Below, in pieces: positions 10,478 to 22,062 of a DNA stretch of 64,000 bases (position 1 is its first letter; every line of letters begins with the position of its first letter). The DNA lies in NCBI GenBank assembly GCA_030220185.1, contig JASPKZ010007430.1, forward strand, positions 1,749,501 to 1,813,500, read 5' to 3'. The position numbers and the translations under genes are program-made. The notes under the pieces were generated by a model. It was not told the origin of the DNA. It saw nothing but the letters and a program-made list of their open reading frames with translations, and searched no databases. This DNA comes from Diploptera punctata (lineage: Eukaryota > Arthropoda > Insecta > Blattodea > Blaberidae).

Positions 10478-12646
10478 CACATTGAGGACGGATGACGCAA
10501 AGTTACGTCGGAGGTTTGCAACTGTGTGAGACGGGCAATGCAATTTTGCGTCTCCAACGCGTGATAGATTTCCACTCACTGTACATTGCTCTCAGGCGTC
10601 ATGAACTTCTTGTGTTGACATTGTTTGACCATAACATGAGCTGACCTTGTTACAGCTGTAGCTGAATCAGCAAATTCTCCCCTCGCTGCACAATAAACCC
10701 TTTCTTAGAACTAGCTCAACACGTGGGCACTGAACATACTCTCTAGTCGTAGTCTCCATTCACAAGTCAGTTTGTTTGTTCAACTTGATGCATGCAGCAA
10801 GTTCGTATCGTAAAAAAAATTCTAACGGGAGAAGAAATTATTGCAGAATTAAATGCAGATAATTTATCAATGTCCCTGATGATTTATTTACTGATAGTGA
10901 TGATGATTCAGTGATTGTAAAGAAAAGAAAAACTGTGCAACCACTGCAAACTTACAGTGACAGTGAGACAAGTTCTGACGAAAGTGATGATAATTCTAGG
11001 GTGGGGCAAACACATGGGCCAAGAAAGAAAAAACACAGAACTTAGAAACTTTTTCCGGAAATCCAGGGGTAAAATAAATTCCCTCTGACCCAAAAAAAAA
11101 AATCTGACATATTAGAACTTTTTTCGGTGATCAGTTCTTTTAAATGCTATGTGAGGAAATCATGATAAATATACTACCTCATCTAAAGGGTTGGAATGGT
11201 CAGATGTCAGTATAGTAGAAATGAAAAAGTTCTTCACAATAATAATTCTCATGGGGAAATAAAAAAAGATAGACTGAAGGATTATTGGTCAACTGATCCA
11301 TTTTTAGACACTCCAATTTTTAGGAGTACTATGAGTCGCAATAGATTTGAACAAATTTAGTGGTGTCTGCATTTCAACAATAATGCTCTGCAAAAAGAGT
11401 CAACTAACAGACTTTTCAAAATTCGGCAATTACTAGATTTTTTCCTTGAAAGATTTCAGACAGTTTCTAAACCAAATCAACAACTTTCATTGGATGAGGC
11501 TATGATTCCTTGGAGAGGGAGGCTTCGTACACGAACATATAATCCAGGGAAAATAATAAAATATGGTCTACTTGTTTGTGTGGTTACGGAAAGCACTTCT
11601 GGTTATACTGGGAATTTAGAAATTTATTTGGGGCAAGGAAAAAAATTACAGGATACTATTTTGACCATTTTAGAACCTTACCTTGATCAAAATTACCAAG
11701 TATATCAAGACAACTACTATAATAGTGTAGATATTGCTCAAATTCTCCTTTCTAGACATATAAGAGTATGTGGAACAATCAGGGTGAAGAGGTCTTCTTC
11801 CAGATTTGAAAAATGAATCACAGTCTCTCAAACGAAGGGAAAGTATGTTCAGGTGAAAAGGAGATATTCTTCTTCATTGCTGGAAGGGTACTTGTGTTGT
11901 CAACATGATATCCACAATTCATAATTCATCTATGGTTGATGTTTCCAGGAGAAATGAAGAAGTAAAACAGAAACCCATTTGTATTATTCAATATAATAGA
12001 CACATGAAGGGTAGTGACAGAGCTGATCAGTACTTGTCCTATTACTCTATTCTAAGGAAAACTGTAAAATGGTCAAAGAAAGTTTTATTGTGGCTTATCA
12101 ATTGTGTTCTGCTTAATTCATTTCAAGTATATAGGAAATTAAACACTTCTACAAATCTTTGTTATAAAGATTTTCTGCTACAAGTGGCAAAAGACTGGGC
12201 TACAGATAAGATGGAGGAAGTAGAGTGACATATAAACTTCACACTACCAGAAACATCAATTCGAACCCCACATAGACCACATGTGGACCCCCCCCCTGGG
12301 AGGCTTTCGGGTGATATGCAAAAACATGTTTTCGAAACAATTGTGAAAAGTGAGAAAGGCAAGAGAAAATACCCTGCTAGGAGGTACCATGTTTGTGCAA
12401 AACACAAAAAAAAGAAGTGAAACAAGGTATTTTTGCAAGTTCTGCCAAGTGCCACTCCATAAAGGGGAATGTTTCCAGAGATATTACACCCTCAGGCAGT
12501 ACTAGGAGCCTTGGTAAGTGATTCCTGAAAGTTTTACTTCATAAAATTAATTAGAACATTTTTTATGAATTTTTATAGTAAAGAGTGCAGAAGAGAAGTA
12601 CCCGGGAACAGGCATTTAAATGGTTTAAATACCCCTCCCCAATGTG
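10478..12646 (+). mobile_element. piggyBac-type DNA transposon, complete but inactive
   Basis: The ends are CACATTGAGGACGG on the left and the inverted complement of CACATTGGGGAGGGG on the right. Each is directly flanked by TTAA (10474-10477 and 12647-12650), the duplication diagnostic of piggyBac. The 2.17-kb interior encodes a broken piggyBac transposase. Size, termini and TTAA together make the boundaries secure. Confidence 0.92.
10796..12508 (+). pseudogene. piggyBac transposase (DDE_Tnp_1_7), frame-broken
   Basis: Pieces in order: an acidic N-terminus rich in D/S (10880-11000); a FFGDQFF-like motif near 11117; an intact 108-codon piece at 11490-11816 holding SLDEAMIPWRGR (first catalytic Asp) and VYQDNYYNS (second Asp); and a 107-codon piece at 11905-12228 with NRHMKGSDRADQ (third Asp region). 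The C-terminus at about 12395-12508 has the Cys/His zinc-binding module (CKFCQVPLHKGEC). At least four frameshifts or stops separate the pieces, so no full transposase can be made. The acidic head and Cys-rich tail are both standard for the family. Confidence 0.92.
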
Positions 12647-12650
12647 TTAA

Positions 12651-12680
12651 TATTGAAATGGGTTAGTTTAAAAAATACTT

Positions 12681-12713
<33 letters not shown>

Positions 12714-13260
12714 TGAGAGTACCAGTAACTAAAATATTGTGACTGGATTTACAACAAACTTTCATCACTCAAAATTTCATGGCAACTGACGGTTTCATAA
12801 TTGCATTCAAATAACAAGGACTCAAGTTATGTAGATAAGAAAAAACACTATGAAGTATGAGGTGAGTGAAAGAAAAAAATAAACAATAAACAAGGACCCA
12901 ATCTCATTATTGTAGGTAATTATAAATTTCATTTGTATCGTAAAGTATGTCGTAAGAGAAAAATTTGATAGTATTCTTTTTTTCTGTTTATTTCTTCCAT
13001 AGATCAGCGTAAATATGCCTATATTTTAACCCATGTGATTTCTATTTATTTAGCCTGGAGGAGTTAAGACCATGTGGCCTTCTCTAGAGTTTCTTGCCTT
13101 CTTGCTTAACATGAATTGCACCATTAATTGTCCACACATTCGTGACACCATATTTGGTGGTACAGTCTTTTAAAAGTTTGTATCTCATTTGAGTAAATTC
13201 TTCCTTTTTTTTCTTTAATGAAAAATTCAGTGTGAAGCAATATTATGAGGTAATTTTTAT
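12651..13260. other. non-coding stretch with (TC)n tract
   Basis: It contains a (TC)n microsatellite at about 12680-12705 followed by a T run, then AT-rich DNA. No gene is seen. Confidence 0.7.
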
Positions 13261-13265
13261 TTATA

Positions 13266-13420
13266 ATAATTGAACTGGATAAAATGTTTTTACATCTCAT
13301 TAACTCAGAGTTGGAGTTTGACTGAAGATGAAGACAAATGGCCTTTGAAACCAATATCGTGAAAACACTGAACTTTATCTGGTGAGATGTAAAAACATTT
13401 TATTCAATTCAATTATAAAT
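13266..13420. repeat. foldback repeat, Penelope-terminal-like
   Basis: A left arm of about 34 bases (ATAATTGAACTGGATAAAA...) is the inverted complement of 13384-13418. Between them lies GACTGAAGATGAAG and then CCTTTGAAACC, the spacing seen in other foldback repeats in this window. Stem II is weak here. Confidence 0.5.
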
Positions 13421-13538
13421 TTTAAATCTTCCCTTACTAAATAAATAAGTTGGGTCTGCATTCATGTTACCTCATATTTTGATGTTTCTTGTAAGACATG
13501 TTTCAAAGTATCTTCCCTTACAGTTACACTAGTGTCCT

Positions 13539-13865
13539 TCAATTTTGTTTTGTTTTTCCTCTTCCTGCAGCTAGTAAACCTGATGATAACTGACTGTGGC
13601 CAGTCAATTTTTGTCCCCACACAATAGCTCCTACCAATATCACATTTTCTAATTTCACACTAATTTTAGAAGCAACATCAATCACTATTTCGTCCATATC
13701 CTCGGTATAGGTTGCAAAAAATATGGAGATATTAGCAATGTTGGAGTCTGTTTTTTCGCATGGCTGTGGCTCTAATTTTAATATTTTTACATCTCTCTCT
13801 TGAACCGAGAGTTCCAGTTCCCTAGAGATTTTAGTGTTGTGGTCTATGCTCTTTATCATATACAT
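13539..13865 (-). CDS. uncharacterised 108-codon open frame, possibly transposon ORF1-like
   Basis: The conceptual protein has a charged N-terminal region and a VKILKLEP segment, then DEIVIDVASKISVKLENV. This alternation vaguely resembles the RNA-binding ORF1 proteins of LINEs. I do not recognise a definite family. Its start overlaps the truncated 5' edge of the RTE fragment on the opposite strand, so the N-terminal residues may be accidental. Confidence 0.25.
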   Translation of the reverse strand: MYMIKSIDHNTKISRELELSVQERDVKILKLEPQPCEKTDSNIANISIFFATYTEDMDEIVIDVASKISVKLENVILVGAIVWGQKLTGHSQLSSGLLAAGRGKTKQN

Positions 13866-14670
13866 GGATAGAATATTTCAAGATTGGCGACAGATGAGAC
13901 ATGATTCTATCCAAATTAATAGAAACCTAAAAGTAGACTCCTTGCTTCTTGCAGATGATTTGGTATTAATACCTCCAACAGAAACAGATTTACAGTGTTC
14001 TATACACAATTTTAATATAATTGCAAAAAGGTACAATATGGAAATCAATACAAAGAAAACTAAAGTGATGGCCTTTTGTGGGAAATACCCTATACCTAGC
14101 AAAATTGTTTTAGATGATGAAATTTTGAAACGAGTAAATGAATTTAATTATTTGGGTTATAATTTAACATTTCAAGATGAAGCTGATATATCAAAGAACA
14201 TAACAAATTTCACAAAAACATCGGGAATAATTAACAGTATAATGAAACCATGTTTAGTACAGAAGAACACAACATTACGGCTTTATAAGGTTCTCGCAAG
14301 ACCAGTATTAAGATATGGTAGTGAAGCATGGACAATACGAAGAAGAGATGAAAGCTGAATAACAGCAAATGAGATGCGATTTATCCGCTGTATAGCAGGC
14401 TATACAAAGTGGGACCATAAAAGAAATGAGGAAATTATGGAAGAGTTGAATGTAGAACCCATTCTCCACCATATACAAAACTACCAGAACAACTGGAAAG
14501 CCCATCTTCAATGAATGCCATCTCATGGAATTCCAAAAGCCATGCTTTGTTACTGCCCCCAAGGCAAAAGATTGCTGGGACGTCCAAAAAAGCACTGGAT
14601 GGAAAATTCCTCCTTCGAGACCATAACAGGCCACATGGCCTAATACTTGCATGGATGATAATGAGCCTTC
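13848..14670 (+). mobile_element. RTE-type LINE family C, 5'-truncated, broken
   Basis: The frame to 14358 encodes the palm and thumb of an RTE-like reverse transcriptase: LLADDLVLIP (catalytic Asp pair present), NMEINTKKTKVMAF, FNYLGYNL, then YGSEAWTIRRRDES. A stop follows, after which the C-terminal MRFI..AGYTKWDHKRN region continues. It ends near a GATGATAATGA tail. The start falls within the LFIIYMD block before the active site, so endonuclease and fingers are missing. A shorter copy is at 45913-46259. Confidence 0.85.
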
Positions 14671-15904
14671 AGTTCCATCACAATAGCTTTACACACTGAG
14701 TCCTTTGGTAGCCACAACATGGCTGGGTCCCACAAACATTATTGTCATCATTTTTTTATTTTGACTGTAATGTCTTACTTTTTGTTGGATCATTATTAAA
14801 GCTAGGATTTGTATGTAATTACATATTCTTTCTCTTTGCTCATACACAGCTAAAAGTTATAAATGTCCACGAATTAGGAACTTTCTTATCAAATATCAAA
14901 AGTTATCATTACATATTTTACATATTTCATCATAATTACATATTTTTACATATTTTAATATTTTTTTATGTAAAACTACATATTCTGTCCATTAATTTAA
15001 AATATTTTTTTTTCTTTCCATAGGTGGAATAAAATTTTAAACTATCTGTATGACAGTATTTTATTCACACTAGAAACTCAGGTACATGTACAATAAAACG
15101 AATTTTGCAAGTTATCCAAAAGCTACAAAAAAGAGGTCAAGGAAGAATTCCATTCAATTATTGACACCATAAATGTAGCTATACAAAGACACTGTGACTT
15201 GGGTAGGATACCACATTGAAGATCTCTTTTAAATTACCACAGACACATCTGTTTTATGAATGACATAACAGTTTCTCACTCACCATGTGTTAACAATTGT
15301 GTATCCTTCCTTCATCTCTGCTCTTCTATCCCTTGGAATAGAACACAACCTGTTATTTTCTGGATAGGGTTTTATCTGCGTCCCTCCCAATTCTAATATA
15401 AATATCAGGTAATTTAGGCCACTTGCATTTGCTATCCCACTCATCTAAATATATTCTTTTCATTTACTGATATCCCCATAACAAATTATCATAAAATAAA
15501 AACAAGAGGTAATCAACATTTCTTAAAATTGAAATTATGCACTATAATTTGTTGTTAAGATACAATGAGATATTCTAAATATTATCATATCAGGCTTAAC
15601 ATATATTTTATTTATTTAATTAATTAGATTTTACACCATAGCTGTTTGATCTCCAACAAGTACTGAAAGTTGTGAAACTTCTTAAACTTCTTATACAACC
15701 ATTCAAACATTTCCGTCCTTTTCTGTTCCTACCTCTTTTCCCCTCTCATAATAAAAAGTAACATTGCGATGCTTTCTATTTTTCTTCCACAAGACTTTTA
15801 GTTCCAGTGTCTTCATCAGTATTATTTTGACTGTCAGTGTTTCATTGAATTTCGTGTGATAGCTCCTGTAGCATCAAAATTAGTCTAAGTTAAAATCGTG
15901 GGTT

Positions 15905-17285
15905 AAAATAGATGATTCGTTCACTACTGATGGAGATGTGGTTCTGTGTCAGGCTTGTAATAACCAGATTGGTTGTTCAATGATATCTCAACTTGAACAT
16001 GTTCGCAGTGCTCTGCATGCTAAAAACAAAGGATTACAAACATCTAAAAAGCAAGTGCTTCTATCCTTCTATCTCAAATGCAACAGTCTTCAAATGTAAG
16101 GAGTGAATTCTTCCATGACATGTGTAATGCTATGGTTGCCGCAAATATTCCTTGGTACAAACTCGAGGTACCTAAATATCGTGCATTTTTAGAGAAGTAT
16201 TGTGGGAGGCAGATTCCTAACGATTCTACGTTCCGAAAAAACTACATGCATTTGTGTTACGATGAAGCAATGACATATTTGCGAAGTGATATAGGCAACA
16301 ACTATATATATGGATTGCTGTCGATGAAACAACGGATGGAAAAGGTTGCTATATTGTCAATCTTGTGATTGGTAAGCTGGATGGAAAAGAATCCCCCACA
16401 CCTTTCCTGATTTCTTCGAAAACGTTGGAGCATGCAAATCATGCAACAGTGGCTCGTTTTGTGAATGATGGACTTAAAGTGTTCAAGAAGATAAAGTCTT
16501 TGTCCTTTATTGTGATGCTGTGGCGTATATGCTATAGGCGGGAATTGCTCTACGTGTTTTTTACCATAAATATGATCCATTTCATCTGTCTCGCATATGG
16601 ACTCCAACATGTTACCGAAGAAGTGCAAAGTAACTATCCACAAATCAATAGCATTATTTCAAACACTAAGAAAGTGTTTGTTAAGGCCCCCCAACGTGTG
16701 TTACACTATAGAGAAGAATTACCAAATGTGAAATTGCTCCCTGAACCTGTCCTCACTAGATGGGGACTGGATTGAGGCTGCCTGCTTTTATAGTTAAGTC
16801 TGTAATAGATTCGTTTCCAAGTAAATCAGCAGTTTCTATCAGAGAGGCTCAAAGTGCCTTCAGTGCCAATTGGCATATGTTAAAAAGCAATTTTGGATTC
16901 ATTTCTGACAGTATTGTAAAATTAGAAACTTGTGGCATGACTTTGAAGGAATCACTGGACACTGTCGAGGACGTTAAATCTAAGTTAACGGTTGTTCAAG
17001 GAAATGTTGGAATAAACATAATGAAGAAATTTGAATCTGTTATGGAAAGAAACCCTGGCTTCTCGACATTGACTACAGAGTGTAAGATCCTCAACAGGGA
17101 AGAAGAGAATCCTCCAGATGACATCTCTCCTGAAAAATTCAATCTGCTTAAATTTGCACCAGCAACTTCCTGTAATGTGGAAAGAACATTTTCTGTTTAT
17201 AAAAACAATCTCTCTGACCGATGACACTCCATGACAATGGAAAACTTGGATATGTGTCTCATAGTTCATTGCAAATTAAAGTGAA
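15905..17285 (+). pseudogene. hAT transposase with zinc finger, frame-broken
   Basis: The start is a BED/C2H2-like finger (LCQACNN, then QLEHVRSALHAKN). A first transposase segment follows (16078-16368; FHDMCNAMVAANIPWYKL). A VDETTDG motif at about 16322 is typical of DUF659/hAT and carries a catalytic Asp. A 16365-16775 segment and a 16760-17224 segment follow. The end is the hAT dimerisation motif APATSCNVERTFSVYKNNL. At least three frameshifts and an early stop break it. The segment 16681-17055 has an inverted, almost identical duplicate at 20300-20674. Confidence 0.88.
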
Positions 17286-18221
17286 GTGAGTAGATAGTTT
17301 CTGTATTCGTTGTAGGGGCTGAAGATTGGTTAAAGAGTGACTACGAAAACATTGTATAATTATAATATAACTAAAAGTATATTTTGCAACGTGATTTTTT
17401 TTATTTAGCCATTTTATTAATTGTTGCATTTTCAAAAAATAAATAAATTTAATACTTTTGATTTATTAAATCAACATGCTTAATTAAATTAAATTTGCTT
17501 AATTAACCCTCCATGGTATCTTTACCTTGTCATGGTGGAGTGGCTTGCGTGCTTAAATGATCCTGAGAGCTATGCCGGCGGTAGCATTGCTGCCGATAGG
17601 GTTACCCATGCCGGACTGGTCGAAGGTGATAAGCCAGACGAAAAAAGTACCTTGGTTGAAAGAGTGACGATCTTTCACCGTAAAAATAGAACCGTTAAGA
17701 AAATGCAGACATGGGTTCAACTGGGGTAAAATTTTCTGGAGGTCAAATAGTCCCCCATTTGGTTCTCCGGGCGGGGACTACTTCAGGGAACCCATGCCAA
17801 AGCCTCAAACACAGGGACATGTTCCTAGGAACATGGGGAGAGATATTAACGCGGGAACTAGATAAATCACCCTTGGATATAGTCGCTTTACAGGAAGTTA
17901 GGTAGCCAGGAGAAGGTAGTCAGGAATCAGGAAGCTTTGCATTATACTACAGGGGTGCAGATAGACCTGCATTTGGAACGGGTTTTTTAGTCAGGAGGGA
18001 GGATCCTATCCGCTATCCGAGATATTAAGTTTGTTAGTGATAGGGTATCATACATAATTCTAAAGGGTAAACAACATGATTTTATAATTGTAAATGTACA
18101 TGCCCCCACAGAAGATAAAGATGACAAGATCAAGGATGAGTTCTATGAAGAATTAGAATGCTTATTTGATAGCCTTTCACGATATCATACGAAAATTGTC
18201 TTAGGAGATTTTAATGCAAAA

Positions 18222-19250
18222 GTGGAGCGGGAAGATATATTCAAACCAACAATAGGCAAATTCAGTCTTCATGAAGATAGTAACGACAACGGGGTTAGAT
18301 TAGTCACATTTGCCACATCAAAGAATCTCATTCTTAAGAGCACAACATTTCAGCATAAGGATATACATAAATACACTTGGACGTCCCCAGATGGAGAAAC
18401 TCGGAACCAGATAGATCATGTATTAGTGGATAAACGCTGGCACAGCAGCATCATTGATGTTAAATCAGTTAGAGGGACAGACTGCAATTCGGATCATCAT
18501 CTGGTCATTGTGAAAATCAGACAACGGCTATCGCTTATGAGAGGAACAAACGATAAAGATGATTCTGTAAAATTTGAATTAAAAAACTTGAAAAATGATG
18601 AAATGCGGCAAGGATACCAAATCAAAATTGCTAATAGATTTGAAGTACTGGAATCTTCCGATGACAATGTGGCAAACGAAGAAGAAACTGATATAAATAA
18701 AGAATGGGAGGCTATAAGAGATACTATTAAATTGTCAGCATCAGAAAGCATTGGTTGTTTAAAAAAGAGGCAAAACAAGAAATGGTTTGATGAGGAATGT
18801 GCCGACATTGTAAAGAAAAGAAAGCTAGCAAAAATGAAATGGTTACACGAGCCAAATGAGGTAAATTTAGAGCAATTGGGTAGTATTAGACGGGAAACCA
18901 CCAAGCTACTAAAGAGTAAAAAGAGGGAATATTTGAGAGAGAAGATAAATGATCTTGAAATGAATGCAAAAAATAGGAACATTAGAGAATTATATCAGGG
19001 AATTAGTATAGAGAAGAAAGGGTTTCAGGCTAGAACAAACATAATTCGGAATGAAAATGGGGATATGATTGCAGATTCCAGGAGTATATTAAATAGATGG
19101 AAAAGTTACTTTAATCAGCTATTAAATGTACATACAGAACAGGACACTGAGGAGGATAATTTACAGACAGCAGAAATGCTAGTCGCAGAGCCAAGTGCAT
19201 TAGAGGTTGAAATGGCAATTGAAAAATTGAAAAGCATCAGGTTCAGATGA
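18222..19250 (+). pseudogene. LINE A3 endonuclease/linker open frame
   Basis: This 342-codon piece holds the C-terminal half of the endonuclease/exonuclease/phosphatase fold (IDHVLVDKRW; RGTDCNSDHHLV with the Asp-His pair). A charged linker follows (KKRQNKKWFDEECADIVKKR), leading to the reverse transcriptase start. The frame is lost at 19230 through a deletion of eight bases relative to copies A4 and A7. Confidence 0.88.
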
Positions 19251-19290
19251 GATCCCAGCAGAACTGATAAAATCAGGGGGAGAAAAATTT

Positions 19291-19878
19291 ATGGACAAGA
19301 TACGCTGGTTGCTTAGTATGATTTGGGAAAAAGAAGCTCTTCCAGATGAATGGAAGGAGTCAATTATCATACCAATTTATAAGAAAGGAGATAAAACTGA
19401 TTGCAACAACTACAGGGGCATCTCATTACTTTCAACTTCGTACAAAATTCTAACAAATATATTAGTAAGCAGACTTACTCCCTATATTGATGACATTCTA
19501 GGAGATCATCGATGTGCATTTAGAAGAAACAGGTCTACAACAAATCAGATTTTTAGTATAAGACAGATTTTAGAAAAGAAATGGGAATATAATGGTACTG
19601 TACATCAACTGTATGTAGACTTCAAAAAAGCATATGATTCAATTAAGAGAGAGAAGTTATATAGTATCCTGCTGGAGTTCGGAATTCCTAAAAAGTTAGT
19701 TAGACTTATACGAATGTGTCTAAATGGCACAAAGAGTAGGGTGCGTGTAGGCAAACAGTTTTCGGACACTTTTGAAATCCAGAATGGGTTGAAGCAAGGA
19801 GATGCACTATCTCCTCTACTATTTAATTTTGTACTAGAGCATGCCATCAAATCTTTAGAGGATGAGGAAGGCCTATAA
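19291..19878 (+). pseudogene. LINE A3 reverse transcriptase, central part
   Basis: The piece contains WKESIIIPIYKKGDKTDCNN, RGISLLSTSYKI, YVDFKKAYDS (first catalytic Asp), then GLKQGDALSPLLFNFV. A TAA replaces the glutamine codon found in other copies just before the YADD block. The YADD block itself continues at 19905 after the stop. Confidence 0.88.
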
Positions 19879-20299
19879 CTGAATGGTATTAATAAGCTGT
19901 TAATTTATGCTGATGATGTAGTATTATTGGCCGATAGCGAGGAGATACTAAAGAACAACACGTGCACACTATTGAGTAACACTAAGAAATTACGACTGGA
20001 AGTAAATATAAATAAAACTAAATATATGGTCACACGTAGAAATTCATTATATAATGGAAATGGACAGCTAATGACAAATGAGGGAAATTTTGAGGAAGTG
20101 GCAGAATTCAAATACCTAGGAACAATGATCACAAATAGGAATGAGATGCACAAAGAAATTAAACATAGGCTTAATTCTGGAAATGCATGCTATTATGCAT
20201 TGCAGAGACTCTTGATGTCCCAACTCCTTTCAAAAAATGTTAAACTGAAAATATATAAAACTATTATTCTACCAGTTATATTATATGGGTGCGAAACAT

Positions 20300-20674
20300 G
20301 GGTTTCTTTCCATAACAGATTCAAATTTCTTCATTATGTTTATTCCAACATTTCCTTGAACAACCGTTAACTTAGATTTAACGTCCTCGACAGTGTCCAG
20401 TGATTCCTTCAAAGTCATGCCACAAGTTTCTAATTTTACAATACTGTCAGAAATGAATCCAAAATTGCTTTTTAACATATGCCAATTGGCACTGAAGGCA
20501 CTTTGAGCCTCTCTGATAGAAACTGCTGATTTACTTGGAAACGAGTCTATTACAGACTTCACTATAAAAGCAGGCAGCCTCAATCCAGTCCCCATCTAGT
20601 GAGGACAGGTTCAGGGAGCAATTTCACATTTGGTAATTCTTCTCTATAGTGTAACACACGTTGGGGGGCCTTAA
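20300..20674 (-). repeat. inverted templated copy of hAT transposase segment 16681-17055
   Basis: These 375 bases are the reverse complement of 16681-17055, with only about two mismatches. They replace about 9 bases of LINE A sequence. Two shared bases (GG, 20300-20301) mark one junction and four (TTAA, 20671-20674) the other. No target duplication is present, so it is not an ordinary transposition. Confidence 0.93.
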
Positions 20675-21448
20675 GAGAGGAAAGGAGATTACAAGTATTT
20701 GAGAATAAAGTACTTAGGAACATTTTTGGACCAAAGAGAGATGAACAGACAGGTGAATGGAGAAGACTACTAACAATGAACTACATGGTCTTTAGAAAGC
20801 CAGATATAATAAGAACAGTTAAGTCTCGTAGACTGCGTTGGGCAGGACATGTGCACATATGGGAAATGAAAGACTTGCATGGAAGCTTCTTGTAGGAAAG
20901 CCAGAGAGAAAACGCCCAGTTGGTAGACCATGAATGAGGTGGGAGAATAACATTAACTATGATTTGAGGGAAGTAGATTACACAGGGAATGATTGGAAAG
21001 CGTTAGCTCAGGATAGGGATGTATGGAGAGCATATGTCCGTGCGGCCATGAACCTACGGGTTCGATAGTGCCAGTGAGTAAGTAAGTAAGTACATGCTTA
21101 ATTAATAATTGTCCCACACTTTACTTTTTATTAATAAAATCAGGAATCAACTTAATATTTGGTATAAATTTACATAAAACTTAAATTTTAATGTATTTAA
21201 AATTACATATTTTAAGAATTTTTTATTTAATATTACATATTTCACCAAATATTATTACATAAATATGTCCATATATTGCATGTTAATATTAAATAAAAAT
21301 CCTAGCTCTAATCATTATATACAGAATGAAGCTACACACAAATAAATTCAAAATATAAGACACTTTGTGTAAAACACAAACAATTACCTCCTAAAACTAT
21401 GCAAAAACATAAGCAATAGAAAACTCCATGGTGTGACAGGTCTAAAAG

Positions 21449-21760
21449 CCCCATGGCCTACCAGCTGACTGTTGGTCTCCCATCCACATGTGTGCACAGA
21501 GATAGATAATCATCCAGCCAGTGTAGGGAGTCATATGGTCTGCATGTTGGGTTCCCCAGCCGTTATAACTGATTAATTCAACCGGGAGCCACTACTTATT
21601 GTAGCTACCTGCATTTCTCACAATGCTGGGTGGACACCGATCCCATATTGGCCAAATTGCATGAGAAAATTTCTTATCCATGGAGACTCGAACCAGAGTA
21701 AGTCCCCTAGCTCTGCCCCAAGGCACCTTGCCTCAACCACTTGGGTACAGCACGGGACAT
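21449..21760 (-). mobile_element. tRNA-derived SINE family 1
   Basis: On the minus strand it starts ATGTCCCGTGCTGTACCCAA and has a B-box region GGTTCGAGTCTCC. The family body then matches 53202-53479. It carries extra differences, including an AATTCAACCGGGAGCC segment absent from that copy. Confidence 0.8.
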
Positions 21761-22019
21761 ACATGAGCAATCAGTTTCAGTATTATTCATTGTTTGCCAT
21801 GACACTTTTGAAACTGAAATTTGATCAATCAGCACTGGAGAACTGATAGTAGAAATTCCATAAGAAGATGTGAAACATGTGTGGTTACAAATAAAGTACA
21901 TTTTTCAACATCCGTTATAAACAAGGTGAGTAAAATAGTTGAATGCAGGCTTTCACGGCCAGTAATCATAATGTTGAGTGATTCCGGGTTATGTGGCCGT
22001 GGTCCATAGTTGGTGTTGA

Positions 22020-22062
22020 TACCAGACGTTTCGCCCTCAACTGCGGAGGGCATCTTCAGTGG
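22020..22062 (-). ncRNA. hammerhead-ribozyme-like core, left arm
   Basis: On the minus strand: CTGAAGA, stem II GCCCTC/GAGGGC with a 7-base loop, then GAAAC and GTC. This fits the hammerhead consensus (position 7 may be any base). Stem III lacks a loop, so efficient single-copy cleavage is doubtful. Confidence 0.55.

Larger units (their letters stand above)
17507..21094 (+). mobile_element. RTE-type LINE family A, near full length (copy A3)
   Basis: This is a full-length 5' end (CCCTCCATGGTATC), shared with copy A4, and a 3' end GTGAGTAAGTAAGTAAGTA, flanked by 11-bp repeats TGCTTAATTAA (17496-17506 and 21095-21105). It inserted inside the hAT element. It encodes an apurinic-like endonuclease (GDFNAKV near 18205; TWTSPDGETRNQIDHVLVDK; SDHHLV) and a reverse transcriptase with YADD near 19910. 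An 8-bp deletion near 19230, a stop near 19876 and other lesions kill it. A 375-bp insertion of hAT sequence sits at 20300-20674. Net length about 3.2 kb fits RTE. The endonuclease type is often annotated as craniofacial development protein 2-like. Confidence 0.93.
14797..21310 (+). mobile_element. hAT-type DNA transposon, complete ends, split by LINE A3
   Basis: The terminal inverted repeats are TAAAGCTAGGATTT (14797-14810) and the complement of TAGAGCTAGGATTT (21297-21310). They are flanked by the exact 8-bp duplication ATCATTAT (14789-14796 and 21311-21318), the hAT hallmark. Both ends carry clusters of ACATATT/TACATATT in the subterminal 200 bases, a typical arrangement for hAT transposase binding. 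The interior encodes a BED-finger/DUF659-like transposase (15905-17285). Without the inserted LINE the element is about 2.9 kb. Confidence 0.92.

Noticed and set aside
10908..11093. Minus-strand gene inside piggyBac
   Set aside because: It is antisense to the acidic N-terminal region of the transposase.
13539..13865. Host protein-coding exon
   Set aside because: It looks vaguely like a transposon ORF1 product and lacks splice sites or a known host domain; kept only as a low-confidence open frame.
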